From positions 1 through 64,000 of the forward strand of contig DBMP01000001.1 in the NCBI GenBank assembly GCA_002298145.1: a stretch of DNA of 64,000 bases. Direction: 5' to 3'. The notes below the pieces were generated by a model. The model was not told the DNA's origin. It searched no databases and saw only the letters and a program-made list of their open reading frames with translations. Positions 35,216-43,561 of the stretch are shown here, in pieces. The translations under genes and the position numbers were made by a program. The stretch comes from Spartobacteria bacterium UBA695. GTDB lineage: Bacteria; Verrucomicrobiota; Verrucomicrobiia; Chthoniobacterales; Chthoniobacteraceae. Each line of letters begins with the position of its first letter. The first letter of the stretch is position 1.

Positions 35216-36589
35216 TTAGCAGATGAACTCGCGCGGGTCGGTGATCTTGCCGGTGAGCGCGGAGGCGGCCACGGTGTAGGGGCTGGCGAGGAAGACTTGC
35301 GATTCCTTGTGACCCATGCGGCCGGGGAAGTTGCGGTTGGTGGCGCTGATGCACTTGATGCCCGCTTTGTTGACGCGGCCAAAGGTGTCAACGGGGCCGC
35401 CCAGGCAGGCGGCGCAGCCCGGGTTCTCGGTCATGCGAACGCCGGCGTCCACGAGGATGTTCCAGACGGACTTGCCTTCCCACTTGGTGGCTTTCAGTTC
35501 GTCGAGGACGAGGGTGGTGCTCGGCACGCCGAAGGTGTCGATCTTGACGGTCTTGCCCTTGACGACTTCGGCAAAGGCGAGGAAGTCGGAGGTTTTGCCG
35601 CCGGTGCACGAGCCGATGTAGGCGCGGTCGAGGGCGATGTGGCCCAGCTCCTTGGCGAGCTTGCGCTGGCCGGGGTCGGGGTGGCAGGCGACGGTCGGCT
35701 CCAGTTTGGAGAGGTCGAAGGCCTTGTCGTAGAAAAGTTGCTGGTCGGCGTCGGGCTCGACGGGCTCAAACGTGCTCTTGGTGCCGTTCTCCGCCACGCG
35801 GGCGTTGACGTAGTCGAGCGTCTTTTGGTCGCAGGTGAAGATGCCGTTCTTTCCGCCCGCTTCGATGGCCATGTTGGTGATGGTCATGCGGTCGTCCATG
35901 GAGAGGGAGCCCACGCCCGGGCCCTCGAACTGCATGGCGCGGTAGGTGGCGCCGTCGAAGCCGATTTCGCCGATCAGGTGCAGGATGACGTCCTTGCCCG
36001 AGACGCCCTTGGGAAGCTCGCCTTCCAGGAAGAAGCGCATGGTCTCGGGGACTTTAATGAGCAGCTTGCCGGTGCCCATGATGAAGCCTGCGTCGGTGTT
36101 GCCGATGCCGGTAGCGAACTGGTTGAAGGCGCCGGACTGGCAGGTGTGCGAATCGGTGCCGAAGAGGACTTCGCCGGGGCGGTTGTGGCCGCGCTGGGCG
36201 AGGGTGGAGTGGCACACGCCGCTGTAGTGCTTGCCAAACTGGCGGGTGAAGTCGCCCTTGACGGTGTCGAACTTCCACTGGCCCTTCGGGTCGTCGATGA
36301 TGTCGTAGAAGTACTCGATGCCCTGTTCGTTGACGAAGTCACGCAGGATGTCGACGTTGCGGTTACACATCCCGTCGGCGGTGAAAATGTAGTGGTCGGG
36401 GATGATGACGACTTTTTTGCGGTCCCAAACTTTGGCGTTTTGGCCAAATTCGCGCTTGAACACGCCAATGGTTCCCGGGCCGCAAACGTCGTGAGTCATC
36501 AAGACATCGACGTTGACCCAAACGTTATCTCCAGGGCGCACCCACGGTTTTCCGCTCGCGCGGGCAAGGATCTTCTCGGTCAAAGTCAT
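35216..36589 (-). CDS. leuC: 3-isopropylmalate dehydratase, large subunit
   Basis: This 457-residue aconitase-family subunit carries a 4Fe-4S cluster and isomerises 2- to 3-isopropylmalate. Conserved parts include LMTHDVCGPGTIG, DHYIFTADGMCN, GTDSHTCQSGAFNQFATG, and the cluster cysteines in SCTGGKTSDF and CAACLGG. It is the first gene of a leuC-leuD operon. A promoter with 17-nt spacing lies directly upstream of the start. Confidence 0.93.
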   Translation of the reverse strand: MTLTEKILARASGKPWVRPGDNVWVNVDVLMTHDVCGPGTIGVFKREFGQNAKVWDRKKVVIIPDHYIFTADGMCNRNVDILRDFVNEQGIEYFYDIIDDPKGQWKFDTVKGDFTRQFGKHYSGVCHSTLAQRGHNRPGEVLFGTDSHTCQSGAFNQFATGIGNTDAGFIMGTGKLLIKVPETMRFFLEGELPKGVSGKDVILHLIGEIGFDGATYRAMQFEGPGVGSLSMDDRMTITNMAIEAGGKNGIFTCDQKTLDYVNARVAENGTKSTFEPVEPDADQQLFYDKAFDLSKLEPTVACHPDPGQRKLAKELGHIALDRAYIGSCTGGKTSDFLAFAEVVKGKTVKIDTFGVPSTTLVLDELKATKWEGKSVWNILVDAGVRMTENPGCAACLGGPVDTFGRVNKAGIKCISATNRNFPGRMGHKESQVFLASPYTVAASALTGKITDPREFIC

Positions 36590-36598
36590 AGTCCGCCA

Positions 36599-36627
36599 AG
36601 CTTAGGGCAAACCCTCTCGGGCGGCAA
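36599..36627 (-). promoter_or_regulatory. Putative leuCD promoter
   Basis: On the minus strand TTGCCG (36622-36627), 17 nt and TAAGCT (36599-36604) end 9 nt before the leuC ATG. There is no Shine-Dalgarno sequence. Confidence 0.5.
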
Positions 36628-36629
36628 CG

Positions 36630-36910
36630 GATTTTCAAACAATGACTCAGGGAGCGGCGCGGCCGTTATCGGATTTGGGCAATTCCGGAAAAGCGCGACG
36701 GCTCTTGTTTTCTGCTTTCCCGGTGATTCCGCTTCCGTGGTTTTCAATAACTGGCATTACCTAAAATGCATCACCAAGAGCGCCGGTCGCTTTTTTTGCT
36801 AAAGCAGGGATCCGGTTGGGGCAATTCCCTGGGAGAGATGTAACTCAATTGTCACTTCTGCGCCGCCAAACCTGCACAGAAGGCCCCTACCGTCCCCGGC
36901 AAAAATACGT
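36630..36910. other. Intergenic region between leuC and the PEP-CTERM gene
   Basis: I see no gene here. A short AGCG-ccggt-CGCT hairpin followed by seven T (about 36779-36796) resembles a weak plus-strand terminator, but no plus-strand gene precedes it within 320 bases. The remainder probably holds the promoter of the PEP-CTERM protein gene. Confidence 0.4.
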
Positions 36911-39001
36911 ATGAAACCTCTCCATTCCATTTTGGCCACTGGGCTGGCGCTCACGTTCGCTCTGGCGTTCGCGCCCCGGGTGGACGCCAGCAGCTTTACG
37001 ATCAGCAGCGCCTCGACCACCGCCCAGACGCTCTCGGCCTCGCAGACCGGCACGGTAACAGCCGCCGGTTCGCTGAGCGTCAACGGCTCGACGGTCGCCG
37101 TGACGATCAGCGGCAACAACGCCACCCTCACCAACAGCGGCACGATGAACCAGACGGGCACCGGCCGCCTGATCCGCGACAACACCGGCGTCACGGCCCT
37201 CGTGGTAACCAATAACGCCAGCGCGCTGATGCAAACGGCGGACGCGGATGTCATCCAGATGAACAAATCGGCCGCCAGCGTCACGTTCAATAACTACGGC
37301 ACGCTGACCTCCCTCAATGCCTCCAAGGGCGGCGCGCAGGCCATCGACTTCAACGCCATCCTCTCCGGCAGCAACATCGTCAACAACTACGCGGGCGGCG
37401 TGATCCAGGCCCGGGACGCCGACGCCGTGCGCCCCGGCGTCAACGGGGCCGTCAATAACTACGGTACGATCCTGGCCACGGCGACGACCGACACGAGCTC
37501 CGACGGCATCGACGCCCAGGCCAATACGGGCGTCACCATCTCCAATTACGCCACCGGCTCCATCACGGGTGCGCGCCACGGCATCACGGGCGGCATCGCC
37601 TCGGGCACGAACTCCTCGGGCTTGAGCGCGTACACGATGACCATCACTAACGCGGGCACGATCACCGGCAACAACGGCTCGGGCATCAACGTCGACGGCT
37701 ACAACGCCAACGAGGTCGTGACGATCAACAACTCCGGCACCATCACCGGCAGCGGCGGCACCGGCGACGGCGACGGCATCGACGTGGACGGCGTGGTTCA
37801 CATTACCAACTCAGGCGTCATCCGCTCGCTCAACTCCTACAGCGCCACGGGGACGGCCCAGAGCGAGGGGATCACGGTGGGAGGCGGCAGCATCGTCAAC
37901 ACCGGCACGATCTCCGGCGAGGTGGCTTCGGGCAATACCACGGCCGTCGGGCGCGGCATCACCTTCGCAGGCGTGGATACGACCGGCACCGCCGAGCCGA
38001 TCTACGCCGCCAGCTCCGTTGAAAACAGCGGCTTGATCAAGGGGCAGAACGACTCCGCCATCGCCGTGGACGGCGGGGCCAGCGGCTTCACCGTGACCAT
38101 CACCAACCACGCGGGCGGCGTGATCGAAGGCGGCGGCACGAGCGCGGCGATCCGCACCGGCGCGGATAACGACACGATCAACAACGCGGGCACGATCCGC
38201 GCCAACGGCACCGGCAAAGCCATCGACATGGGCGCGGGCAATAACACGCTCAACATCACCGGCGGCGCGGCTTCCGTCATCGGCGACATCAGCGGCGGCA
38301 CGGGCGGGACGAACACGCTCTCGATCACGCCCGGGGCGGGGAATAAATTCAGCTATACCGGGGCAATCTCGAATTTCGCCAACGTGCAGATCAACGCGGG
38401 CATCGTGACGTTCTCTGGCTCCAGCATCTACTCCGGCTCCACGACCATCGCCTCGGGCGGCAAGCTCGTGGTGGCCAACACGGCGGGCAGCGCGACCGGC
38501 ACGGGCACGGTTCACGTCCAGAATGGCGGCACGCTGGCGGGCGCGGGTGGGGTTGGCGGGAATGTCATTGTGGATGCGGGCGGCGCGATCGCAGCGGGCA
38601 ACGGCGGCGGCACGCTGGCCATCGCCGGGAACCTGCAAATCGCAGGCGGCTCGACGCTGGCCTTTGAGCTTGGCTCGGACCTCGCCACCTCGGATTTGCT
38701 CGCGGTCTCGGGCGGGCTCACCTATTCGGGCTCGGGGGTCATCACGCTAAGCCTGAGCGGCACCGCAGCCGCGGGGACTTATACGCTCATTACGTTCTCC
38801 AGCTCGAACCTTTCCGCCAGCGACTTCCAGGTTGAATCAGCCGACGGGACCGAAGCCACGGTGATCGTCAGCGATACCTCCGTGACGGTGCAAGTGGTTC
38901 CCGAGCCCTCCACCTGGGCGATCCTGGGGCTCGGCGGCGGCATCGCTCTCGGCTGGGCGCGCTTGCGGCGGCGGCAGGGGCGCAAAATCGCGGTCTGCTA
39001 A
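36911..39001 (+). CDS. PEP-CTERM beta-helix surface protein with autotransporter-like repeats
   Basis: This 696-residue exported protein starts with a signal peptide (MKPLHSILATGLALTFALAF...VDA). The bulk is built of beta-strand repeats rich in Asn, Gly and Thr, e.g. TITNAGTITGNNGSGI and TINNSGTITGSGG. From about residue 500 there is a passenger-associated repeat (YSGSTTIASGGKLVVANTAGS). It ends with VPEPSTWAILGLGGGIALGW and an Arg-rich tail, a complete PEP-CTERM sorting signal recognised by exosortase. No transporter barrel is present. I infer an extracellular, exopolysaccharide-associated matrix protein. The exosortase is outside this window. Confidence 0.9.
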   Translation: MKPLHSILATGLALTFALAFAPRVDASSFTISSASTTAQTLSASQTGTVTAAGSLSVNGSTVAVTISGNNATLTNSGTMNQTGTGRLIRDNTGVTALVVTNNASALMQTADADVIQMNKSAASVTFNNYGTLTSLNASKGGAQAIDFNAILSGSNIVNNYAGGVIQARDADAVRPGVNGAVNNYGTILATATTDTSSDGIDAQANTGVTISNYATGSITGARHGITGGIASGTNSSGLSAYTMTITNAGTITGNNGSGINVDGYNANEVVTINNSGTITGSGGTGDGDGIDVDGVVHITNSGVIRSLNSYSATGTAQSEGITVGGGSIVNTGTISGEVASGNTTAVGRGITFAGVDTTGTAEPIYAASSVENSGLIKGQNDSAIAVDGGASGFTVTITNHAGGVIEGGGTSAAIRTGADNDTINNAGTIRANGTGKAIDMGAGNNTLNITGGAASVIGDISGGTGGTNTLSITPGAGNKFSYTGAISNFANVQINAGIVTFSGSSIYSGSTTIASGGKLVVANTAGSATGTGTVHVQNGGTLAGAGGVGGNVIVDAGGAIAAGNGGGTLAIAGNLQIAGGSTLAFELGSDLATSDLLAVSGGLTYSGSGVITLSLSGTAAAGTYTLITFSSSNLSASDFQVESADGTEATVIVSDTSVTVQVVPEPSTWAILGLGGGIALGWARLRRRQGRKIAVC

Positions 39002-39120
39002 ATGCGGCCTGATAGATGCCACGTTCAGAGTTTGGGTGTATAGTTCCCATACCTTGCAAAAAGGTGGAAACCCCTCCCCTGCGTCTCGCGGGGTTTCGCG
39101 GAAGCAATCAACCCAGTTCA

Positions 39121-39486
39121 ATGGATATGAAAAGAACGCTGATCGTTACGGTATTGGGCGCTTTGACGGCGCTCCCGGTGCTCGCCGAGGGGACGGCACC
39201 GCAAACAGCCACGCCACCGGCGGGCATTCAACAATGGCAAGCTCGCAAAGCGGCCATGCAAGAAGTCTGGCAATCGCTGACCCCGGAGGAGCGCCAGAAA
39301 CTGAAAACCGCCCGGGAAACGGCCAAGAGCGATCCGGTCGTGGCCGAGGCGAAGAAAAAACTGATGGAAGACCGCAAGAACTACCACCAGGCACTCAGCT
39401 CGGCGATGATCAAGACTGATCCGTCGCTGGCGCCGGTCCTTGAGAAGTTCAAGGAGGCGAAGGCTAAAACGCACCACAAGAAGTAG
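39121..39486 (+). CDS. Small secreted helical protein, Lys-rich
   Basis: This 121-residue protein has a signal peptide (MKRTLIVTVLGALTALPVLA, two residues into the frame). The mature helical body includes LTPEERQKLKTARETA and ends in a Lys/His-rich tail (KAKTHHKK). Its size and helical, LTPEER-type repeat recall periplasmic Spy/CpxP-like proteins, but the LTxxQ motifs are not conserved. The role is unknown. It is 120 bases downstream of the PEP-CTERM gene. Confidence 0.65.
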   Translation: MDMKRTLIVTVLGALTALPVLAEGTAPQTATPPAGIQQWQARKAAMQEVWQSLTPEERQKLKTARETAKSDPVVAEAKKKLMEDRKNYHQALSSAMIKTDPSLAPVLEKFKEAKAKTHHKK

Positions 39487-39579
39487 AACGAGCGCTCTTT
39501 AGAACGCTAATTGCAGTAGGTCCGAGGGGCCGGGGGGGAAAATCCTCCGGTCCTTCTGTGTTGACCTGACGCAGTGGCC

Positions 39580-40725
39580 TTACGCCGCGGGGAAAAGCCG
39601 GGCGTATTCGTCCAATAAATAGCGGTCGGTCATCCCCGCGAGGTAGTCGCAGACGGCCCGGTGCAGGCCGTCGCACTCAACGCGGGCCGAGGTGATGGAG
39701 CCAAGGAGATGGGGCTTGGCCAGGTAGGCCTCGAAGACCCGGCCAAGCATTTCGCAGGCTCGGCCGTTCATCTGGGCCACGTCGGGGTGGTGGTAGAGAT
39801 GGGCGTAAAGGAAGGTGCGCAACTGCTGGTTGGCGCGGGCCAGGCCCTCGCTGTAGCTGACTAGCGGATGAGGCTGGCGGCGAACTTCCTCCACGGAGCT
39901 GACGCCCGAGGCACGGATGGCGGCGTCGGTGGTGGTCACAACGTCCTCGACTTCCCGGTCGATGATGCACCGGATGACGTAGGCATTGAGTTCGCGCCCC
40001 TCGATCTCGGGGAAGCGGCGCTTGACGTCGTCGTGGGACTCGCGCCAGACGTCCAGTTCGCCGAGCTGGGCGGGGTGGATCAGGTGGCAGTCGAGGCCGT
40101 CGTCCAGGTCGTGGCTGTAGTAGGCGATTTCGTCGGCGAGGTTGGCCACCTGGGCTTCGAGCGACGGGTTCAGGTAGCAGAGGGCGTGGCTGCCGGGGGG
40201 CGGGAGGTAGATTTCGCGGTGTTTTTGCAGACCTTCGAGGAGCTCGAAGGTGAGGTTGAGGCCTTCGAAGTGGGGGTATTTTTTTTCGATCAGCTCAACG
40301 AGGCGCAGGCTCTGTTCGTTGTGGTCGAAGCCGCCATGGGCGCGCATCAAGCCATCAAGCGCCTCCTCTCCGGCGTGGCCGAAGGGGGCGTGGCCGAGGT
40401 CGTGGGCGAGCGCGATGGCCTCGGCGAGGTCCTCATTGAGCCCCAGGGCGCGGGCGATGCAGCGCGTGATGGAGACGACCTCCATGGTGTGGGTGAGCCG
40501 GGTGCGAAGGTGGTCGCCGGTGCCGTTCAGGAAGACCTGCGTTTTGTACTCCAGGCGGCGGAAGGCGCGGGAGTGGATGATGCGGGCGTAGTCGCGCTGG
40601 TACTCGGTGCGCAGCGGGTGGGGCGGCTCGGGGTGGCGGCGTCCGGCGGACTGGCCAGAGCGCTGGGCGTAGGGGGCGAGCGTGGCGGCTTCCTGGGCGA
40701 TGGTGGCTTCGCGGGTGCGGATCAT
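39580..40725 (-). CDS. dgt: Deoxyguanosinetriphosphate triphosphohydrolase-like protein
   Basis: This 381-residue HD-domain enzyme hydrolyses dNTPs to nucleosides and triphosphate. It starts with RTEYQRDYARIIHSRAFRRL and KTQVF, followed by the HD residues RLTHTMEV and IALAHDLGHAPFGHAGE. The C-terminus has VCDYLAGMTDRYLLDEY. This is the type 2 Dgt subfamily. The start overlaps the stop of the upstream membrane gene in an ATGA (40722-40725), indicating translational coupling. Confidence 0.93.
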   Translation of the reverse strand: MIRTREATIAQEAATLAPYAQRSGQSAGRRHPEPPHPLRTEYQRDYARIIHSRAFRRLEYKTQVFLNGTGDHLRTRLTHTMEVVSITRCIARALGLNEDLAEAIALAHDLGHAPFGHAGEEALDGLMRAHGGFDHNEQSLRLVELIEKKYPHFEGLNLTFELLEGLQKHREIYLPPPGSHALCYLNPSLEAQVANLADEIAYYSHDLDDGLDCHLIHPAQLGELDVWRESHDDVKRRFPEIEGRELNAYVIRCIIDREVEDVVTTTDAAIRASGVSSVEEVRRQPHPLVSYSEGLARANQQLRTFLYAHLYHHPDVAQMNGRACEMLGRVFEAYLAKPHLLGSITSARVECDGLHRAVCDYLAGMTDRYLLDEYARLFPAA

Positions 40726-41027
40726 GGCTCGTGGTCGCCGCCCAGGATGCGGCGCTTGAGTTCCTGGCGAGCGCGGATGCCCTCGGCGCGGACACTAAGG
40801 GCGTCGTAGAGGGCCAGCAGCGCGGAGGTGAGGGTGAGCCAGAGGCAGGCGCCCCAGTAGAGGAGGAAGAGGATTGGGTGCTGGGAGAGCCAGGCATCGA
40901 GCAGCACAGCTCCCACGCCGAGCCATGCGAGCGCGGCCACGACGATCCAAAAGAGGACCTGGCGGCGCATCGTGCGGTCGTTCAAGATGCCTTTGGTGAT
41001 GAGGATGATCCAGGCGGTCTGGTTCAT
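40722..41027 (-). CDS. Small two-helix membrane protein coupled to dgt
   Basis: This 101-residue protein begins MNQTAWIILITKGIL. It has two hydrophobic helices (about 25-45 and 50-72) and a basic C-terminal tail (RARQELKRRILGG). The start at 41027 was picked because upstream in-frame sequence is low-complexity and overlaps glgA. Its TGA overlaps the dgt ATG. No family is recognised; small proteins of this layout are common upstream of dgt only by inference here. Confidence 0.6.
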   Translation of the reverse strand: MNQTAWIILITKGILNDRTMRRQVLFWIVVAALAWLGVGAVLLDAWLSQHPILFLLYWGACLWLTLTSALLALYDALSVRAEGIRARQELKRRILGGDHEP

Positions 41028-41101
41028 TGCGAAGAACTTAAACGCAAAACGGCGCAAAAGGCACAAAAAATTCGTTCGGGCGGACGCCGCGCGTTGTCGC
41101 T

Positions 41102-41132
41102 CTCGTTCCCGAGTTGAACTCTCGGGAACGAG
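41102..41132. repeat. REP-like palindrome, CTCGTTCCC type
   Basis: A perfect 12-bp stem CTCGTTCCCGAG (41102-41113) with CTCGGGAACGAG-type arm (41121-41132) is separated by a 7-nt loop. It lies between the glgA stop and the small membrane gene and may end glgA transcription. It shares its outer arms with 34537-34565. Confidence 0.7.
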
Positions 41133-41152
41133 GCCGCTGGTCGCTTGTTTTT

Positions 41153-42589
41153 TTACTTCCCGCGCGAGACGCTCTCGTAGACTTTCTCGTACTTCTCGGC
41201 GGCGGCGGGCCAGGAGAAGTCCGAGGCCATCGCCCGGCGCATGACTTCCTGCCACTTGGCCGGTTGGGCAAAGACGGCTTTCGTCCGGCGGATGGCGTCC
41301 CAGAGGGCGGCCGGGGTCTCGTCGAAGAAGACGAAGCCGTTGCCGGTCGCTTCGGTCGGGTCGTAGTCCTGGATGATCTGGTGGAGGCCGCCGGTGATCC
41401 GGGCGACGGGAAGCGTGCCGTATTTGAGGGTGTACATGGCCGTCTGGCCGCACGGTTCGAAGTGCGAGGGGATGAACATGACGTCGGCCCCGGCGTCGAT
41501 GCGGTGGGCCAGGGCGTCGTCGAAGCCTTTCCGGAAGACGAATTTGCCAGGGTATTTCCGCGCGGCGATCATCAGCTCGCGCTCGTACTCTTCCTCCCCT
41601 TCGCCCAGGATGGCCAGGCGGACGTCGTCGGAAAGCAGGCGGTCCAGGAGGGGGATCAGGAGGTCGAGGCCTTTTTGCTGGGCCAGGCGGCTGATCATGG
41701 CAAAAACGGGCCCGGTGGGAGCGGCGTTGAGGCCCAGTTCCTCCAGCAGCGCTTTGCGGCAGCAGGCTTTGCCCGCGAGGTTGGCGGGGGTGTAGGCGGA
41801 GGGAATGGTTTTGTCGATGGCGGGGTTCCAGATGTCGTAATCCGCGCCGTTGAGGATGCCGACGAGCTTGTGGGCCTGGGCCCGCAGGATGCCGTCCAGG
41901 CCGCAGCCAGCCTCGGGGGTCTGGATGTCGCGGCAGTAGCGCTCGCTCACCGTGGTGACTTTGTCGGCGAAGACGATGCCGCCTTTGAGGAAGTTGAGCC
42001 GCCCGTGGAATTCCAGGCCGTTCTGGCTGAAGTAGTGGCCGGGCAGGTTGGTGAGGCCGAAGTCGACGCCCCAGAAGCTCCCCTGGTAGGCGAGGTTGTG
42101 GATGGTCAAGACGGTGCCGAAGGGGAGGCCGCGCTCTTTGACAAAGGCGGGGACGAGGGCCGACTGCCAGTCGTGGGCGTGGAGGATATCCGGGGCGGGG
42201 TCCATGTGGCGGGCGAGCTCGACGACGGCGCGGGAAAAGTAGATGAACCGCTCGGCGTTGTCGTCATAGGAGCGACCCTCGGAGCCGTAGATGCCGCTGC
42301 GGTCGAAGTACTCGTCGCGGCGCACCAGGAAGACCTGGACGCCGGTGGGGGCGGTGCACTCGAAAATTTCGGCGTCAAGGCGCTTGCTGCCGACGTTGAC
42401 TTTGACGTCCACGCCGGTGCTTTTCAGGGCGAGCGCCTTGTTTTCGCGGATGCTCCGGTAGAGCGGCAGGACCACGCTGACTTCGTGACCCCGCTTCAAA
42501 AGCTCCGCCGAAAGCGCCTCGATCACGTCGCCCAGGCCGCCTGTACGCGCCAAGGGCGCCATTTCCGTGCTCGCCATCAATATCTTCAT
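41153..42589 (-). CDS. glgA: Glycogen synthase (ADP-glucose type, GT5)
   Basis: This 478-residue enzyme elongates alpha-1,4-glucan from ADP-glucose. The ATG at 42589 gives the standard start MKILMASTEMAPLARTGGLG; the longer frame to 42664 adds an unrelated stretch. Visible are DILHAHDWQSALVP, TIHNLAYQG, VFAMISRLAQQKGLDLL, FIPSHFEPCGQTAMY and ARITGGL. The nucleotide-binding KTGGL motif reads RTGGL. A TATAAA box lies 7 nt before the start. No other glycogen gene is nearby. Confidence 0.95.
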   Translation of the reverse strand: MKILMASTEMAPLARTGGLGDVIEALSAELLKRGHEVSVVLPLYRSIRENKALALKSTGVDVKVNVGSKRLDAEIFECTAPTGVQVFLVRRDEYFDRSGIYGSEGRSYDDNAERFIYFSRAVVELARHMDPAPDILHAHDWQSALVPAFVKERGLPFGTVLTIHNLAYQGSFWGVDFGLTNLPGHYFSQNGLEFHGRLNFLKGGIVFADKVTTVSERYCRDIQTPEAGCGLDGILRAQAHKLVGILNGADYDIWNPAIDKTIPSAYTPANLAGKACCRKALLEELGLNAAPTGPVFAMISRLAQQKGLDLLIPLLDRLLSDDVRLAILGEGEEEYERELMIAARKYPGKFVFRKGFDDALAHRIDAGADVMFIPSHFEPCGQTAMYTLKYGTLPVARITGGLHQIIQDYDPTEATGNGFVFFDETPAALWDAIRRTKAVFAQPAKWQEVMRRAMASDFSWPAAAEKYEKVYESVSRGK

Positions 42590-42627
42590 GCCGAGTTTTA
42601 TAAACGAGAGGTTCCTTCGCGCGATAG

Positions 42628-42671
42628 AAAAAAGAAGCCGCGCGATGGACATAAGGCAATCCATTGCGCGG
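42628..42671 (-). terminator. Strong hairpin terminator, probably of the decayed gene upstream
   Basis: The stem CCGCGCGATGGA (42638-42649) pairs with TCCATTGCGCGG (42660-42671), 12 bp with one G:T, and is followed on the minus strand by CTTC and six T residues. It lies between the outer-membrane protein fragment at 42697 and glgA, so it fits as the terminator of the lost gene. Confidence 0.8.
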
Positions 42672-42696
42672 CGGTGGGGATTTTTTTCCGGAAATC

Positions 42697-42783
42697 CTAG
42701 AAACTCAGCTGGAAGCCGCCGATGACGGCGTTGGCGACCATGTTAAAGGCAGCGTGCCGATCGGCAAAACCACGATAAACACA
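42697..42783 (-). pseudogene. C-terminal remnant of an outer-membrane beta-barrel protein
   Basis: A short minus-strand frame encodes RGFADRHAAF and then NMVANAVIGGFQLSF followed by TAG (42697-42699). Alternating hydrophobic residues ending in a terminal Phe are typical of the last strand of outer-membrane barrels. The frame is closed upstream by TAA at 42784-42786, and no barrel sequence is visible farther up to 42948. A good terminator follows at the right distance, so I infer the 3' end of a deleted gene. Confidence 0.6.
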
Positions 42784-42948
42784 TTATTTAATGGAAACGC
42801 TATGAGGAAACAGTTTATCAGCACCGCTCTCTGAACGAAAAGAGGGCTCTTGATTCGCGAATTCCCCCCGCCAAAAAAGCCAGAGAAAAGGCTCTTGCCA
42901 TGCGAGATTTGACCCCCTAGAGTTCAAAAATCCTGTGATGAGGTAAAC

Positions 42949-43416
42949 ATGACCCTGGGGCATCTATTATCCGTTGATCAAATTATACCAGAGATGAAGG
43001 CGACCGAGCGATGGTCCGCCATCGTCGAATTGGTGGAAATGCTGGTGAAGCTGGGAAAAATCAAAGCCGCCGACCAGGAAAGCGTGCTGGCGGCGCTCCG
43101 GGCGCGCGAGGAGACCATGAGCACCGGTATCGGCTTCGGCATTGCCATTCCCCATGCCTCTTCCGACCGCGTGGGCGAGGTGGTCGCCGCTTTTGGCCGC
43201 TCCAGCAGCGGGATCGAGTTCGATTCCCTCGACGGCCTGCCGGTGAAGTTCATCGTGCTCTTCATCGTACCGAAGGACCAGTTCCAGACCCACCTCCGCA
43301 CCCTGGCCGCCATTGCCAAGTTCCTGAATGACCGCTCGGTTCGCGACCACCTGGCGACCGCGGCTAATCCCCAGGAGATTCTGTCCATTTTCGAGGCCTC
43401 CTCGCCCATGAAGTAA
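42949..43416 (+). CDS. PTS EIIA domain protein (PtsN/fructose type)
   Basis: This is a 155-residue single EIIA-Fru domain. The phosphorylatable His is H69 in GIGFGIAIPHAS. Other features are FDSLDGLPVKFIVLFIVP and the C-terminal LATAANPQEILSIFEA. Stand-alone EIIA-Ntr proteins act as regulators of nitrogen and potassium metabolism rather than transport. A GAGG ribosome-binding site precedes the ATG. No EIIB/EIIC or rpoN is adjacent. The gene ends before a terminator at 43452. Confidence 0.88.
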   Translation: MTLGHLLSVDQIIPEMKATERWSAIVELVEMLVKLGKIKAADQESVLAALRAREETMSTGIGFGIAIPHASSDRVGEVVAAFGRSSSGIEFDSLDGLPVKFIVLFIVPKDQFQTHLRTLAAIAKFLNDRSVRDHLATAANPQEILSIFEASSPMK

Positions 43417-43451
43417 GGCTTGGCCCGTACCTAAACTACCAGACGCCATTG

Positions 43452-43485
43452 GGCGGACACCGCGCGCGGGGTTCGCCTTTTTTTT
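43452..43485 (+). terminator. Rho-independent terminator after the EIIA gene
   Basis: A GGCG...CGCC stem (43452-43455 with 43474-43477) enclosing the self-complementary CCGCGCGCGG is followed by eight T residues (43478-43485). Confidence 0.8.
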
Positions 43486-43561
43486 GCCCGCGCGCGAGGG
43501 CCTGGGGACAAATGGCCTTCCCCCCACCCCCCGGAGTGAGTTAAGCTCGGGGTTTTCTCGT

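Noticed and set aside
34940..36802. 620-codon plus-strand frame across leuD and leuC
   Set aside because: It mirrors leuCD on the opposite strand, has Gly/Val/Asp-rich low-complexity composition and no recognisable motif.
36887..37801. Open minus-strand frame inside the PEP-CTERM gene
   Set aside because: Repetitive beta-helix coding sequence produces open frames on the other strand; there is no signal, motif or ribosome-binding site.
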